Below, one piece after another: positions 8,367-19,444 of a stretch of DNA of 64,000 nt (its first letter is position 1; each line of letters starts with the position of its first letter). Location: NCBI RefSeq assembly GCF_014649335.1, contig NZ_BMSV01000012.1, positions 1 through 64,000 on the forward strand. The letters are read 5' to 3'. The stretch comes from Streptomyces roseolilacinus. GTDB taxonomy: Bacteria > Actinomycetota > Actinomycetes > Streptomycetales > Streptomycetaceae. Position numbers and translations under genes: made by a program. Below the pieces are notes generated by a model. It was given only the letters and a program-made list of their open reading frames with translations, had not been told where the DNA came from and did not search any database.

Positions 8367-8960
8367 ATGAGCAGCGGCGACGGTACGGCAGGGGGTCTCC
8401 CCGGACGGAGTCCGGTAGGGAGCGGGCCGTATCCGCTTCACGGAAGTGCGGCCGAGCCGGCGACCGACGTCATCGGATACCGGGGCCCCACCGCGTGCGC
8501 GGCCGCCGGCATCACGTACCGGCAGCTCGACTACTGGGCCCGTACGGGGCTGGTCGAGCCGAGTGTCCGGCCGGCGTACGGATCGGGCACGCAGCGGCTC
8601 TACAGCTTCCGCGACGTCGTCGTCCTGAAGATCGTCAAGCGGTTCCTGGACACCGGGGTCGCCCTGCAGAACATCCGGGCCGCCGTGCAGCACCTGCGCG
8701 GCAGGGGGTTGCGCGACCTGGAGCGCATGACGCTGATGAGCGACGGCGCGACCGTGTACGAGTGCTCGTCGCCGGACGAGGTCGTGGACCTGCTCCAGGG
8801 TGGGCAGGGGATCTTCGGGATCGCGGTCGGTGTGGTGTGGCGGGACGTCGAGACGGCGTTGTCGCAGCTGCACGGTGAGCGGGTGGACACCGGCGAGACC
8901 CTCGTCGGGCAGAACCCGACCGACGAACTGGCCCGTCGCAGGCGCGACAGGGCCGTCTGA
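8367..8960 (+). CDS. MerR-family regulator, Rv1830/ResR type
   Basis: A 197-residue regulator. A disordered leader of about 35 residues precedes a MerR DNA-binding domain (GYRGPTACAAAGITYRQLDY, then the RRL-like SGTQRLYSF wing) and a C-terminal helical domain. The mycobacterial orthologue, next to the same DUF151 gene, affects growth and division. Of the adjacent GTG (8364) and ATG (8367), ATG sits eight bases after ACGGAGGG and is preferred; a longer in-frame form from 8292 would overlap the promoter and is unlikely. Confidence 0.85.
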   Translation: MSSGDGTAGGLPGRSPVGSGPYPLHGSAAEPATDVIGYRGPTACAAAGITYRQLDYWARTGLVEPSVRPAYGSGTQRLYSFRDVVVLKIVKRFLDTGVALQNIRAAVQHLRGRGLRDLERMTLMSDGATVYECSSPDEVVDLLQGGQGIFGIAVGVVWRDVETALSQLHGERVDTGETLVGQNPTDELARRRRDRAV

Positions 8961-8995
8961 GCGGCACGCCCGCAGTCGTACGTGCGTGCGGGCGA

Positions 8996-9018
8996 TTGTC
9001 AGTGGCGTGGGGCAGCAT
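8996..9018 (+). promoter_or_regulatory. PafBC/RecA-NDp-like damage-inducible promoter of dinB
   Basis: TTGTCAGTGGC (8996-9006) matches the upstream element of LexA-independent DNA-damage promoters, and after an eight-base gap following TTGTCAGTG comes CAGCAT (9013-9018) at the -10 position (consensus TAGnnT-like, so imperfect). Seven bases later is the GTG at 9026, which would make the mRNA leaderless. A second copy of this layout precedes ung. Confidence 0.7.
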
Positions 9019-9025
9019 CGGTGGT

Positions 9026-10504
9026 GTGAGAGCCGCGCCGACGATCCTGCACCTGGACATGGACGCGTTCTTCGCCGCCGTGGAGCAGGCGGCGAAGCCC
9101 AGTCTGCGCGGGAAGCCCGTGATCGTGGGCGGCCTGGGGCCCCGGGGGGTCGTGGCGACCGCGTCGTACGAGGCGCGGCGGTTCGGCGTGCGGTCGGCGA
9201 TGCCCATGGCGCAGGCCAGGCGGCTGGCGCCGAACGCCGCCTACCTGGTGCCGCGCTTCTCCGTGTACCGCTCGGTGAGCGGGCAGGTCATGGAGCTGCT
9301 GGGGCGGCTGTCGCCGCTGGTGGAGCCGCTCAGCCTCGACGAGGCGTTCGTCGACCTGGAGGCCGGGGGCGCCGCGCACGACGGGGAGGCGGCGCGGGCG
9401 GTCGGGGAGCGGCTGCGCGGGGACATCCGCGCCGTGACGGGGCTGACGGGGTCGGTGGGGCTGGCGGGCTCCAAGATGCTGGCGAAGATCGCCTCCGAGC
9501 AGGCCAAGCCGGACGGCCTCGTGCTCATCGAGCCGGGGACGGAGCGGGCGCTGCTGGCGCCCATGGGCGTGCGGACGCTGCCCGGTGTCGGGCCGGCGAC
9601 CGGGGAGCACCTGCGGCGGGCCGGGATGACGACGGTCGCGGACCTGGCCGAGGCCGGTGAGGACGAGCTCGTACGGCTCCTGGGCAGGGCGCACGGGGCG
9701 TCGCTGTACGCGATGGCGCTCGGCCGCGACGACCGGCCCGTGGTGGCCGAGCGGGACGCCAAGTCGATCTCCGTGGAGGACACCTTCGACGTGGACCTGC
9801 ACGACCGGGCGCGGGTGCGGTGGGAGGTGGAGCGGCTCGCCGAGCGCTGCGTGCGCCGGCTGCGGGACGCCGGCCGCTCGGGGCGCACGGTGGTGCTGAA
9901 GGTGCGGCGGTACGACTTCTCGACGCTGACCCGCTCCGAGACGCTGCGCGGCCCGACCGACGACCCCGTCGTGGTGCGGGAGGCCGCCGCCCGGCTGCTC
10001 GACGCCGTCGACACGACGGGCGGGGTGCGGCTGCTCGGCGTCGGCGTCAGCGGGCTGGCCGGCTTCACGCAGGAGGACCTGTTCGCCCAGGCGTCGGCCG
10101 ACGCGGCCCCGGTGTCCGACGGCGCGCCGCCGGGGGAGGGCGCCGGCGGCCCGGAGCGGACGCCGGCGGACGCGGGGCCGGGGCCGGCCGGCGGGGTCGG
10201 CGCGGTGGCCGCGGGCGGCGGGGAGCCGGCGCCGGAGGAGCGGCGGTGGGCCGCCGGGGCCGATGTGCGGCACGCCGCGTACGGGCCCGGGTGGGTGCAG
10301 GGCAGCGGGCTCGGTCGGGTCACCGTGCGGTTCGAGGAGCCGGGGTCGGCGCCCGGCAGGGTGCGGACCTTCCGGACGGACGACCCGGACCTGGAGCCGT
10401 CGGACCCGCTGCCGCTGGTGCCGGGCCGCGGTCAGCCGCTCCCGCCCGCCGGTGTGCCGGGGTCCCTGTCCGCGGAGGGCGCGGACGGCAGGGCCAGGCC
10501 GTAG
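9026..10504 (+). CDS. dinB: DNA polymerase IV (Y family) with C-terminal tail domain
   Basis: A 492-residue error-prone translesion polymerase. Catalytic acidic residues are D11 in LHLDMDAFFA and D105-E106 in SLDEAFVD; palm, thumb (helix-hairpin-helix, TLPGVGPATGEHLR) and little-finger domains end near residue 350. A Gly/Pro/Ala-rich linker then joins a short beta domain (about 406-460; DVRHAAYGPGWVQG...VTVRFE) that resembles the Tudor-like tail of UvrD/PcrA helicases. GTG at 9026 is chosen because upstream TTG/GTG codons lie inside the promoter. The 3' end overlaps the convergent PRC-barrel gene by 73 bases. Confidence 0.92.
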   Translation: MRAAPTILHLDMDAFFAAVEQAAKPSLRGKPVIVGGLGPRGVVATASYEARRFGVRSAMPMAQARRLAPNAAYLVPRFSVYRSVSGQVMELLGRLSPLVEPLSLDEAFVDLEAGGAAHDGEAARAVGERLRGDIRAVTGLTGSVGLAGSKMLAKIASEQAKPDGLVLIEPGTERALLAPMGVRTLPGVGPATGEHLRRAGMTTVADLAEAGEDELVRLLGRAHGASLYAMALGRDDRPVVAERDAKSISVEDTFDVDLHDRARVRWEVERLAERCVRRLRDAGRSGRTVVLKVRRYDFSTLTRSETLRGPTDDPVVVREAAARLLDAVDTTGGVRLLGVGVSGLAGFTQEDLFAQASADAAPVSDGAPPGEGAGGPERTPADAGPGPAGGVGAVAAGGGEPAPEERRWAAGADVRHAAYGPGWVQGSGLGRVTVRFEEPGSAPGRVRTFRTDDPDLEPSDPLPLVPGRGQPLPPAGVPGSLSAEGADGRARP

Positions 10505-10797
10505 TGCAGGTACAGCTGGAGCTCCTGCTCCGGTGAGAGGTGCCGGCCCACCCCGAAGTCCGGGGCGTCCTTGACGAGGGCCTTCTCGTAGGGGACGCGC
10601 AGGCCGGCGTCGGTGAGCTCGCTCGGCCCCAGCGGGACGAACGCGTCGCGGCCGAAGAGGCCCGTCCGTACGGCCGCCCATTCGGGGACGCCCGTCGCGT
10701 CGTCCAGGTACACCTCGTCCACCGTGCCGATCCTGTGGCCGTCGCGGTCGAACGCCTTGCGTCCGATCAGGCTGCGCGGGTCGATGCCGGTCTGCAC
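10432..10797 (-). CDS. PRC-barrel domain protein
   Basis: A 121-residue protein with a PRC-barrel (LIGRKAFDRDGHRIGTVDEVYLDD...GVPEWAAV, about residues 10-80) and a short acidic/proline tail. Such barrels bind RNA or proteins in RimM and photosynthetic reaction centres; stand-alone versions in Streptomyces are uncharacterised and often stress-related. GTG start with GGAGGA just upstream on the minus strand. It converges on, and overlaps, the end of dinB. Confidence 0.85.
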   Translation of the reverse strand: MQTGIDPRSLIGRKAFDRDGHRIGTVDEVYLDDATGVPEWAAVRTGLFGRDAFVPLGPSELTDAGLRVPYEKALVKDAPDFGVGRHLSPEQELQLYLHYGLALPSAPSADRDPGTPAGGSG

Positions 10798-10915
10798 GGT
10801 TCCTCCAGTCGGTCGCAACGGGTCCGTGGACACCACGAAAGAGCACAACGGTGACCTCGGCCACTCGTGGGATCGGCCCGGAGCCTCGCTGGTAGGCTGG
10901 CTACGGCTGCTGACC

Positions 10916-11127
10916 CCGTGCGGGAGAGTCCTCCGGAGAGTCGTCCGGAGGCGCCGAAGGAGCAAATCCTCCCCGGAATCTCTCAGGCCCCCGTACCGCA
11001 CGGACGAGGTCACTCTGGAAAGCAGGGCGGGCGTCGGACGGCACCCACCCTCACCGACGGTGAAAGCCGTGCCATCCCTCGTCGGGGTGCGCGGCGAAGC
11101 TCTCAGGTTGAGATGACAGAGGGGGAG
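10916..11127 (+). promoter_or_regulatory. Tandem glycine riboswitch upstream of gcvP
   Basis: Aptamer 1 spans 10916-11003: P1 is the perfect pair CCGTGCGG/CCGCACGG, with GGGAGAGTC, GCCGAAGGAGCAA and CTCTCAGG signatures inside. Aptamer 2 spans about 11010-11127, ending CTCTCAGGTTGAGATGACAGAGG. A possible -10 TAGGCT lies at 10893-10898. Glycine riboswitches that switch on gcvP are established in Streptomyces. The expression platform would be within 11128-11190, which holds the AGGAGG of gcvP. Confidence 0.93.
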
Positions 11128-11190
11128 GCCGTCCGGGCACCCGCGCCGAGGTGCCCCTCGCAGGTCGCTACGACCAGGAGGCCCCCGTAC

Positions 11191-14076
<2,886 letters not shown>

Positions 14077-14102
14077 GAGGTGCGGCGGACGCGGTAGACG
14101 TC

Positions 14103-14140
14103 GGGGCCGGTGCGGAGGCGGTCGCCTCCGCACCGGCCCC
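14103..14140 (+). terminator. gcvP terminator
   Basis: A perfect 18-base stem beginning GGGGCCGGTGCGG and closing CCGCACCGGCCCC around a two-base loop, 26 bases after the gcvP stop. It is symmetric and can also serve the minus-strand DUF5999 gene that converges on it. Confidence 0.88.
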
Positions 14141-14192
14141 TCGACGTCGCGCCGTGCCGCCCGTCCGTACGGCCGCCCCGCGCCGGCTCCGG

Positions 14193-14399
14193 TCAGGCGG
14201 CCCTCGCGATCCGCGCCGCCGTCAGGGGCCGGTGCGGGGCGATGACCTGCCCGTCCGGCAGCAGCTCGCCCGTGTCCTCGAAGAGCAGGACGCCGTTGCA
14301 CAGCAGGCTCCAGCCCTGCTCCGGGTGGTGCGCCACGACACGGGCGGCCTCCCGGTCGGGTGAGTCGGCGGTCGGGCAGGGTGGCTGGTGCTGGCACAT
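14193..14399 (-). CDS. Small DUF5999 family protein
   Basis: A 68-residue protein, MCQHQPPCPTADSPDREAA..., with two N-terminal Cys and two His near the start and a C-terminal segment reading LLCNGVLLFEDTGELLPDG. This is the compact DUF5999 family widespread in Streptomyces; function unknown, with the Cys/His pattern hinting at metal binding. The ATG at 14399 is chosen because it matches the family's N-terminus. A longer frame up to 14456 is possible but unlikely. Confidence 0.8.
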   Translation of the reverse strand: MCQHQPPCPTADSPDREAARVVAHHPEQGWSLLCNGVLLFEDTGELLPDGQVIAPHRPLTAARIARAA

Positions 14400-14646
14400 G
14401 GCTGGGTTCTTTCGCTGCGGTGTGGAGTCTGCTCTGCGGCTCGACGCGGTGTCCATGGCCGCCCCCCGTCTTTCGATCGGTCCGTTCCCAGTGTTGCCCC
14501 ACGGGCCTGTTTCCGCAGGGATTTCGCGGCAGCGCTTCCTACTGGGAAAGGACGTATCACCCGCACGGATGGTTCAACACAACCCCCCTGTCCCTTCGGG
14601 TGGTTCGGTGTGGTCACGGTGGACTAGTCCGGGTGGGCCAGGAGGC

Positions 14647-14696
14647 GCGCGCGACGGTGCCCCGCTCCCCGAGGGGCGCGGGGCACCGTCGCGCGC
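14647..14696. terminator. Strong hairpin downstream of the 14713-15306 gene
   Basis: Perfect 18-base arms (14647-14664 and 14679-14696, beginning GCGCGCGACGGTGCCCC) around a 14-base loop. It lies 17 bases beyond the stop of the minus-strand hypothetical gene and is best read as its terminator. Nothing else is apparent in 14400-14646. Confidence 0.8.
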
Positions 14697-14712
14697 GGTG
14701 TGTGACGCGGCG

Positions 14713-15306
14713 TCAGGCCGTCGAGCCGAGCAGCGGCGGCGGCGCGAGCCGTACGGCGAGCCGCGGCAGCAGGTCCGCGACGCGGTGCGGGCGGTGCGCG
14801 GCGATCCCGGGCGGCGCGGGGGCCAGCGGGATCAGTACGTCCGCCGGGTCGGGCGCGCCCAAAGCGGGGTCGGCGTCCGGGTCGCCGTGCAGCCACAGCG
14901 TCAGCATGTACAGCTCGGGCACCGACAGCAGGCGCGGCTGCCACGGCGACCCCGACGCCTCGGCCTGGCGCAGCGCCCGTTCCGTGGAGGTGAGGTAGGG
15001 GCCCTCGAAGAAGTGCGAGAAGGTCCAGCCGCCCGCCGTGCGCAGGGTGTCCGCGGCCGCCAGGGTCACCTCCCCGCCGCGGATCAGGAAGCGCCACCCC
15101 GCGAGCCGGGTGGCGGGCGCGCCCGCGGGCCCGTCCGCCGGCGCGGTGACGCCGAGGACGTGGAGGGGCAGCGGCAGTTCCGCGCTGAGGGGTCCCTCGG
15201 CGGAGCGCAGTGCGGGAGTGCTGGCCTCGCGGAGGGCGGGGGAGCCGAGGGCCGCGAGGACGCTGTGCAGAGCAGGCGCGGGCGCCTGGGAGACGTGGAG
15301 CGGCAT
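14713..15306 (-). CDS. Conserved hypothetical protein
   Basis: A 197-residue Ala/Pro/Leu-rich protein I cannot assign. The middle (about residues 65-130) looks folded, with RLAGWRFLIRGGEVTLAAADT and GGWTFSHFFEGPYL, and the C-terminus is proline-rich. No signal peptide, membrane helix or known motif is visible. The ATG at 15306 has GAGAGG nine bases upstream. It has its own hairpin terminator and is transcribed away from the glutamate-cysteine-ligase-like gene across a 482-base spacer. Confidence 0.7.
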   Translation of the reverse strand: MPLHVSQAPAPALHSVLAALGSPALREASTPALRSAEGPLSAELPLPLHVLGVTAPADGPAGAPATRLAGWRFLIRGGEVTLAAADTLRTAGGWTFSHFFEGPYLTSTERALRQAEASGSPWQPRLLSVPELYMLTLWLHGDPDADPALGAPDPADVLIPLAPAPPGIAAHRPHRVADLLPRLAVRLAPPPLLGSTA

Positions 15307-15788
15307 GGTGGGTCGCCTCTCACTCAAGAGACAGGGGGGAGCGTGCGTGGGTGCGGACGGCGCTGTCAGCGACGGGGCCGTGGGCGCCGGGACGCCATGC
15401 CGGGGCGCCGGGGTCTCAGCCTCGTGGGCGGAGTTTATACGACAAATGTTCACGCCGTGTTTCCGCTAACCGTTCCCGATAATCCCGTCAAGGCCGCAAC
15501 GCGTCTCGGGGAAGTGGTAATTTCCGCTGAATCATCCCCGGCGCCGAAGCCACTGCCTGCAATGTCGCCCACCGCATGGACGGCCGAATCTCGTCGGCTT
15601 TTCCCACCACGTCGTCCGGCGGGATCTGCTAGCCACGCCATGCCCCCGGAATGTGCCGGGCGCCCGATCGGGCCAGCCTAGTGGCAAAGCCCTCGCCGCG
15701 GGGGCGTTACGGATCGGCGGGGCGGGGCATCATCGTCCCTGACCGAGCGGCGGTGCCACCTGCCGCCCACTCGAGGAGGGACGCTTCG
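15307..15788. other. Divergent intergenic region
   Basis: A 482-base promoter-bearing spacer with unusually AT-rich patches, for example TTTATACGACAAATG near 15435-15449. On the minus strand GGAAAC and CGTATA are 17 bases apart, loosely like an extracytoplasmic-function sigma promoter; this is tentative. The plus-strand RBS GAGGAGGG (15773-15780) serves the next gene. No gene is supported here. Confidence 0.5.
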
Positions 15789-17309
15789 ATGGGGGAGAAG
15801 GTCGTGGCAGCCGGGTTCGGACCGGCCGATCGGCAGAGGTACCGCAGGAAACTCCGCGACTGCCTGGAGGCACTGGAGCGGCTGCTCGCGGAGGGGCGCT
15901 TCGACCGTCCCAGGAATCTGATGGGGCTTGAGATAGAGCTGAATCTCGTGGGCGCCGACGGGCTTCCCCGGATGATGAACGCGCAGGTACTGGAGCGCAT
16001 CGCCAGCAGTGATTTCCAGACGGAACTCGGAATGTTCAACCTGGAAGTGAACGTGGCTCCGCACCGGCTCGCCGGGCATGTTTTCTCACAGCTCGCCGAG
16101 GAACTGCGCACGGGTCTCGGATACGCCCACCGCAAGGCGGAGGAACTGGGCGCCGGCGTCATGATGATCGGCATCCTGCCCACGCTCACCCGCCACGACG
16201 TGGACCTCGTCCACCTCTCGGACGTCGACCGCTACATGCTCCTCAACGACCAGATCGTCGCCGCCCGCGGCGAGGACTTCACGCTGGAGATCGACGGCGT
16301 GGAGCGCCTCGGCTGCACGGCCGCCTCCATCACCCCGGAGGCCGCCTGCACCTCCGTGCAGCTCCACCTCCAGGTCACCCCGGCACGCTTCGCCGACGTG
16401 TGGAACGCGGCGCAGGCGGTCGCCGCCGTGCAGATCGCGACCGGTGCCAACTCGCCGTTCCTCTTCGGCCGGGAACTGTGGCGCGAGACCCGGCCGCCGC
16501 TGTTCCAGCAGGCCACGGACACCCGCCCGCCCGAGCTCCAGGCCCAGGGCGTACGGCCGCGCACCTGGTTCGGCGAGCGGTGGGTGGACTCCGCGTACGA
16601 GCTGTTCGAGGAGAACCTCCGCTACTTCCCCGCGCTGCTGCCGCTCTGCGACGACGAGGACCCGCTGCGCGTCCTCGGCGACGGCGGCGTGCCGTCCCTG
16701 CAGGAGCTCGTCCTCCACAACGGCACCGTGTACCGCTGGAACCGGCCCGTGTACGGCGTGGTGGACGGCGTCCCGCACCTGCGCGTCGAGAACCGGGTCC
16801 TGCCCGCCGGACCCACCGTCGACGACGTCGTCGCCAACGCCGCCTTCTACTACGGCCTCGTGCGCTCCCTCGCCGAGGACCCCCGGCCGGTGTGGAAGCG
16901 GATGTCCTTCGCGGAGGCGTCCGACAACTTCGACGCCGCCTGCCGGCACGGCATCGACGCCGAGCTGCGCTGGCCCCGGCCCGGGCGCGGGGGCACCGCC
17001 GCCGTTCCCGCGGTGAAGCTCGTACGGGACGAGCTGCTGCCGCTCGCCGCCGCCGGGCTGGACGCGTGGGGCATCGAGCCCGCCGACCGCGACCGCTACC
17101 TCGGCATCGTCGAGGAGCGCTGCCGCCGGCGCTTCAACGGCGCCTCGTGGCAGGTCGAAACGTTCCGCCTGGCCCAGGAGGCCGGTCTCGACCGGGAGGC
17201 GGCGCTGGCCGCCACCGCGCGCCGCTACCGCGAGCTGGCGCTGGCCGGCGAGCCGGTCCACACCTGGCCCGTGCGCTCCCCTGGAACGTACCCGCAGCGG
17301 ACCGGCTGA
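15789..17309 (+). CDS. Glutamate-cysteine ligase family (GCS2-like) enzyme
   Basis: A 506-residue cytoplasmic protein with the GCS2/YbdK-like fold: NLMGLEIELNLV (acidic metal/ATP strand, about residues 41-52), ELGMFNLEVNVAP, CTSVQLHLQVTP and ATGANSPFLFGRELWRETRPPLFQQ. Such enzymes join glutamate to an amine using ATP. Streptomyces makes mycothiol and ergothioneine rather than glutathione, so the substrate is uncertain; EgtA-like function is possible, but no egt genes are adjacent. ATG at 15789 with GAGGAGGG is clear. Confidence 0.8.
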   Translation: MGEKVVAAGFGPADRQRYRRKLRDCLEALERLLAEGRFDRPRNLMGLEIELNLVGADGLPRMMNAQVLERIASSDFQTELGMFNLEVNVAPHRLAGHVFSQLAEELRTGLGYAHRKAEELGAGVMMIGILPTLTRHDVDLVHLSDVDRYMLLNDQIVAARGEDFTLEIDGVERLGCTAASITPEAACTSVQLHLQVTPARFADVWNAAQAVAAVQIATGANSPFLFGRELWRETRPPLFQQATDTRPPELQAQGVRPRTWFGERWVDSAYELFEENLRYFPALLPLCDDEDPLRVLGDGGVPSLQELVLHNGTVYRWNRPVYGVVDGVPHLRVENRVLPAGPTVDDVVANAAFYYGLVRSLAEDPRPVWKRMSFAEASDNFDAACRHGIDAELRWPRPGRGGTAAVPAVKLVRDELLPLAAAGLDAWGIEPADRDRYLGIVEERCRRRFNGASWQVETFRLAQEAGLDREAALAATARRYRELALAGEPVHTWPVRSPGTYPQRTG

Positions 17310-17401
17310 GGGGCGCCGGGGCTTCGCGGGGGACCCCTCCGCGCGCGCCGCGCGGCCGTCGGGCAAGCTGGACGGCGCGGGATCCACGAGGGGAGGCGCG
17401 C

Positions 17402-18211
17402 GTGCGGACAGGTGCACAGGAGCGGACGGCCGGCGCGGCCGTGCCGCCGGCGGCACGGGAGCGGCACAGGACCCTGCGGTCCGAGACGCTGATCGTGCTG
17501 GCCCTGTCACTCGGCGCGAGCGCGGTCTCGTCCCTGATCAGCTTCGTGGGGTCGCTGACGAAGCCGGGCGGTCTGAAGGACCAGGCGGCGACGCTCAACG
17601 GCTCGTACGCGCCGGGCCGTCCGTGGCTCGACCTCGCCTGGCAGCTGTTCTCCCTCGCCACCGCGCTCGTGCCGGTCGTCCTCGTCGCGCACCTGCTGCT
17701 GCGCGAGGGCGCCGGGCTGCGCGCGATCGGCTTCGACCGCCGCAGGCCCTGGCCCGACCTGGGGCGCGGAGTGCTGGTCGCGGCGGTGATCGGCAGCGCC
17801 GGGCTGGCGTTCTACCTGGTGGCGCGGTCGGCCGGGATGAACCTCACGGTGGTGCCCGAGTCGCTGCCGGGGGAGTGGTGGAAGCACCCGGTGCTGATCC
17901 TGTCGGCGATCCAGAACTCCGTCGTGGAGGAGGTCATCGTCGTCGGCTACCTGCTGCGCAGGCTCGACCAGCTCGGCTGGTCGCCGACGGCGGCGCTCGC
18001 GGCCAGCTCGGTGCTGCGCGGCTCGTACCACCTGTACCAGGGCATCGGCGGGTTCGTCGGCAACCTGGTCATGGGCGTCGTCTTCGTCCTGCTGTACCGG
18101 CGGTGGGGGCGGGTCGGGCCGCTGGTCGTGGCGCACGCGCTGCTCGACGTGGTGGCCTTCGTCGGGTACGCGCTGCTCGCCGGCAGGGTGGGGTGGCTGC
18201 CCACGGCGTGA
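17402..18211 (+). CDS. CPBP family intramembrane metalloprotease
   Basis: A 269-residue protein with about eight hydrophobic helices. The CPBP/Abi motifs are present in order: EE in NSVVEEVIVVGYLLRR, then RGSYHLYQG (His) and VAHALLD (His, Asp) in the last helices. Bacterial members are proposed site-2-like membrane proteases or immunity proteins; the substrate is unknown and no bacteriocin genes are nearby. The first about 24 residues are charged and cytoplasmic. GTG start after GGGGAGG, 92 bases downstream of the ligase-like gene, possibly co-transcribed. Confidence 0.85.
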   Translation: MRTGAQERTAGAAVPPAARERHRTLRSETLIVLALSLGASAVSSLISFVGSLTKPGGLKDQAATLNGSYAPGRPWLDLAWQLFSLATALVPVVLVAHLLLREGAGLRAIGFDRRRPWPDLGRGVLVAAVIGSAGLAFYLVARSAGMNLTVVPESLPGEWWKHPVLILSAIQNSVVEEVIVVGYLLRRLDQLGWSPTAALAASSVLRGSYHLYQGIGGFVGNLVMGVVFVLLYRRWGRVGPLVVAHALLDVVAFVGYALLAGRVGWLPTA

Positions 18212-18277
18212 TCCCGGGCGGGGCCGCGCCGTGGGGCCGGGGCGCGCGGGGGCGGGCGCCGTGCGGCCCGCCGGCCC

Positions 18278-19087
18278 TCAGACGCGCAGGTCGCCCTCGA
18301 TGACGGTGACCGCCTGACCGGTCAGCAGGGTCCGCTCGCCGCGCAGCGCGGTGCGGACGACCCCGGTGCGGCCGCCGCCCTGCAGCCCGGTCAGCTCGGC
18401 GCGGCCGAGGCGGGCCGACCAGAAGGGGGCCAGCGCCGTGTGCGCGCTGCCCGTGACCGGGTCCTCGTCGATGCCCAGGCGCGGGAAGAAGCAGCGCGAC
18501 ACGAAGTCGTGGCCGCACTCCGGGTCCGTGGCCGCGGCGGTGACGATGACGCCCCGGTCGGACAGCCCGGCCAGTGCCGGGAGGTCCGGTGCCAGGGCGC
18601 GCACGGCCTCCTCGTCCCGCAGCTCGACCAGCAGGTCCCCGATGTGGGCGGCCGTGTCGTGGACCGAGACGACCTCCGCGCCGAGCGCGTCGGCGAGGCC
18701 CGCCGGCGGCTCGGTCGGGGTGAGCGTGGAGGTGGGGAAGTCCATCGTGATCGTGCCGTCCGCGGCGACCGTCGTGGTGAGGACGCCGCAGCGCGCGGCG
18801 AAGCGCACCGTGCCGGTGGCCCGGCCGGTGGTGTGCAGCACGTGGGCGGTGGCCAGCGTGGCGTGCCCGCACATGTCGACCTCGGCGGCCGGGGTGAACC
18901 AGCGCAGCGCCCAGTCGGCGTCGCCGCCGGGCGGGAGGGGGTGCGCGAAGGCGGTCTCGGAGAGGTTGACCTCCGCGGCGACCTCCTGGAGCCAGTGGTC
19001 GTCGGGGAAGGCGTCGAGGAGCAGGACGCCCGCCGGGTTGCCGGAGAAGGGGCGGTCGGTGAAGGCGTCGACGATACGAATCCGCAT
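18278..19087 (-). CDS. PhzF family isomerase/epimerase
   Basis: A 269-residue member of the PhzF (diaminopimelate-epimerase-like) family. The acid catalyst is E44 in LSETAFAHP, and AAEVDMCGHATLATAHVL and DPVTGSAHTALAPFW mark the two half-barrels. PhzF-like proteins isomerise dihydro compounds, but no phenazine genes are present, so the substrate is unknown. A leaderless start is likely: on the minus strand TACGGT (complement of 19095-19100) ends seven bases before the ATG. A longer frame into 19330 has no start support. Confidence 0.85.
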   Translation of the reverse strand: MRIRIVDAFTDRPFSGNPAGVLLLDAFPDDHWLQEVAAEVNLSETAFAHPLPPGGDADWALRWFTPAAEVDMCGHATLATAHVLHTTGRATGTVRFAARCGVLTTTVAADGTITMDFPTSTLTPTEPPAGLADALGAEVVSVHDTAAHIGDLLVELRDEEAVRALAPDLPALAGLSDRGVIVTAAATDPECGHDFVSRCFFPRLGIDEDPVTGSAHTALAPFWSARLGRAELTGLQGGGRTGVVRTALRGERTLLTGQAVTVIEGDLRV

Positions 19088-19444
19088 GGGCACGACCGTA
19101 GACGGCCGCCGAAGCCGCGGGCCAAGGCCAATGCGCGGGATCTGGACCTGAATGACCTGCGGCAGTGGTCGTCGACCGACCGCCACCGGGGGACGGTCGA
19201 CGCCCGTTCGTGCCACCGCGGGTCGGCCCTTCGGCGTGCAGGTGGGCGGGGGATGCGGCGGGGCACCCGCCGGTGTGTTCGAAGGGCCTGCCCTCGCGGC
19301 CTTCGAGCTGCCCTTTTCCGTCAGCGGCACGCTCGTACGTCGATCGCTTGGGTCTGGCGGGGATGCGCACCCGGTAGGGGTGTGGGGCGGGAGGCCGTCC
19401 GTGCGCGACGCCGACCGGTCCTGGCGCCGGCCCGGTCGCCCGGG
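19088..19444. other. Intergenic region upstream of the phzF-like gene
   Basis: A 357-base spacer between two minus-strand genes. It contains the proposed leaderless promoter of the PhzF gene (-10 at 19095-19100; a possible -35 TTGGCC on the minus strand at 19120-19125). I see no supported gene, repeat or strong terminator in the rest. Confidence 0.5.

Noticed and set aside
10867..11190. An N-terminal extension of gcvP
   Set aside because: It would translate the glycine riboswitch; ATG 11191 has a proper AGGAGG and matches the family N-terminus.
18278..19087. Phenazine biosynthesis cluster suggested by PhzF
   Set aside because: No other phz genes are present; stand-alone PhzF-like proteins are common.
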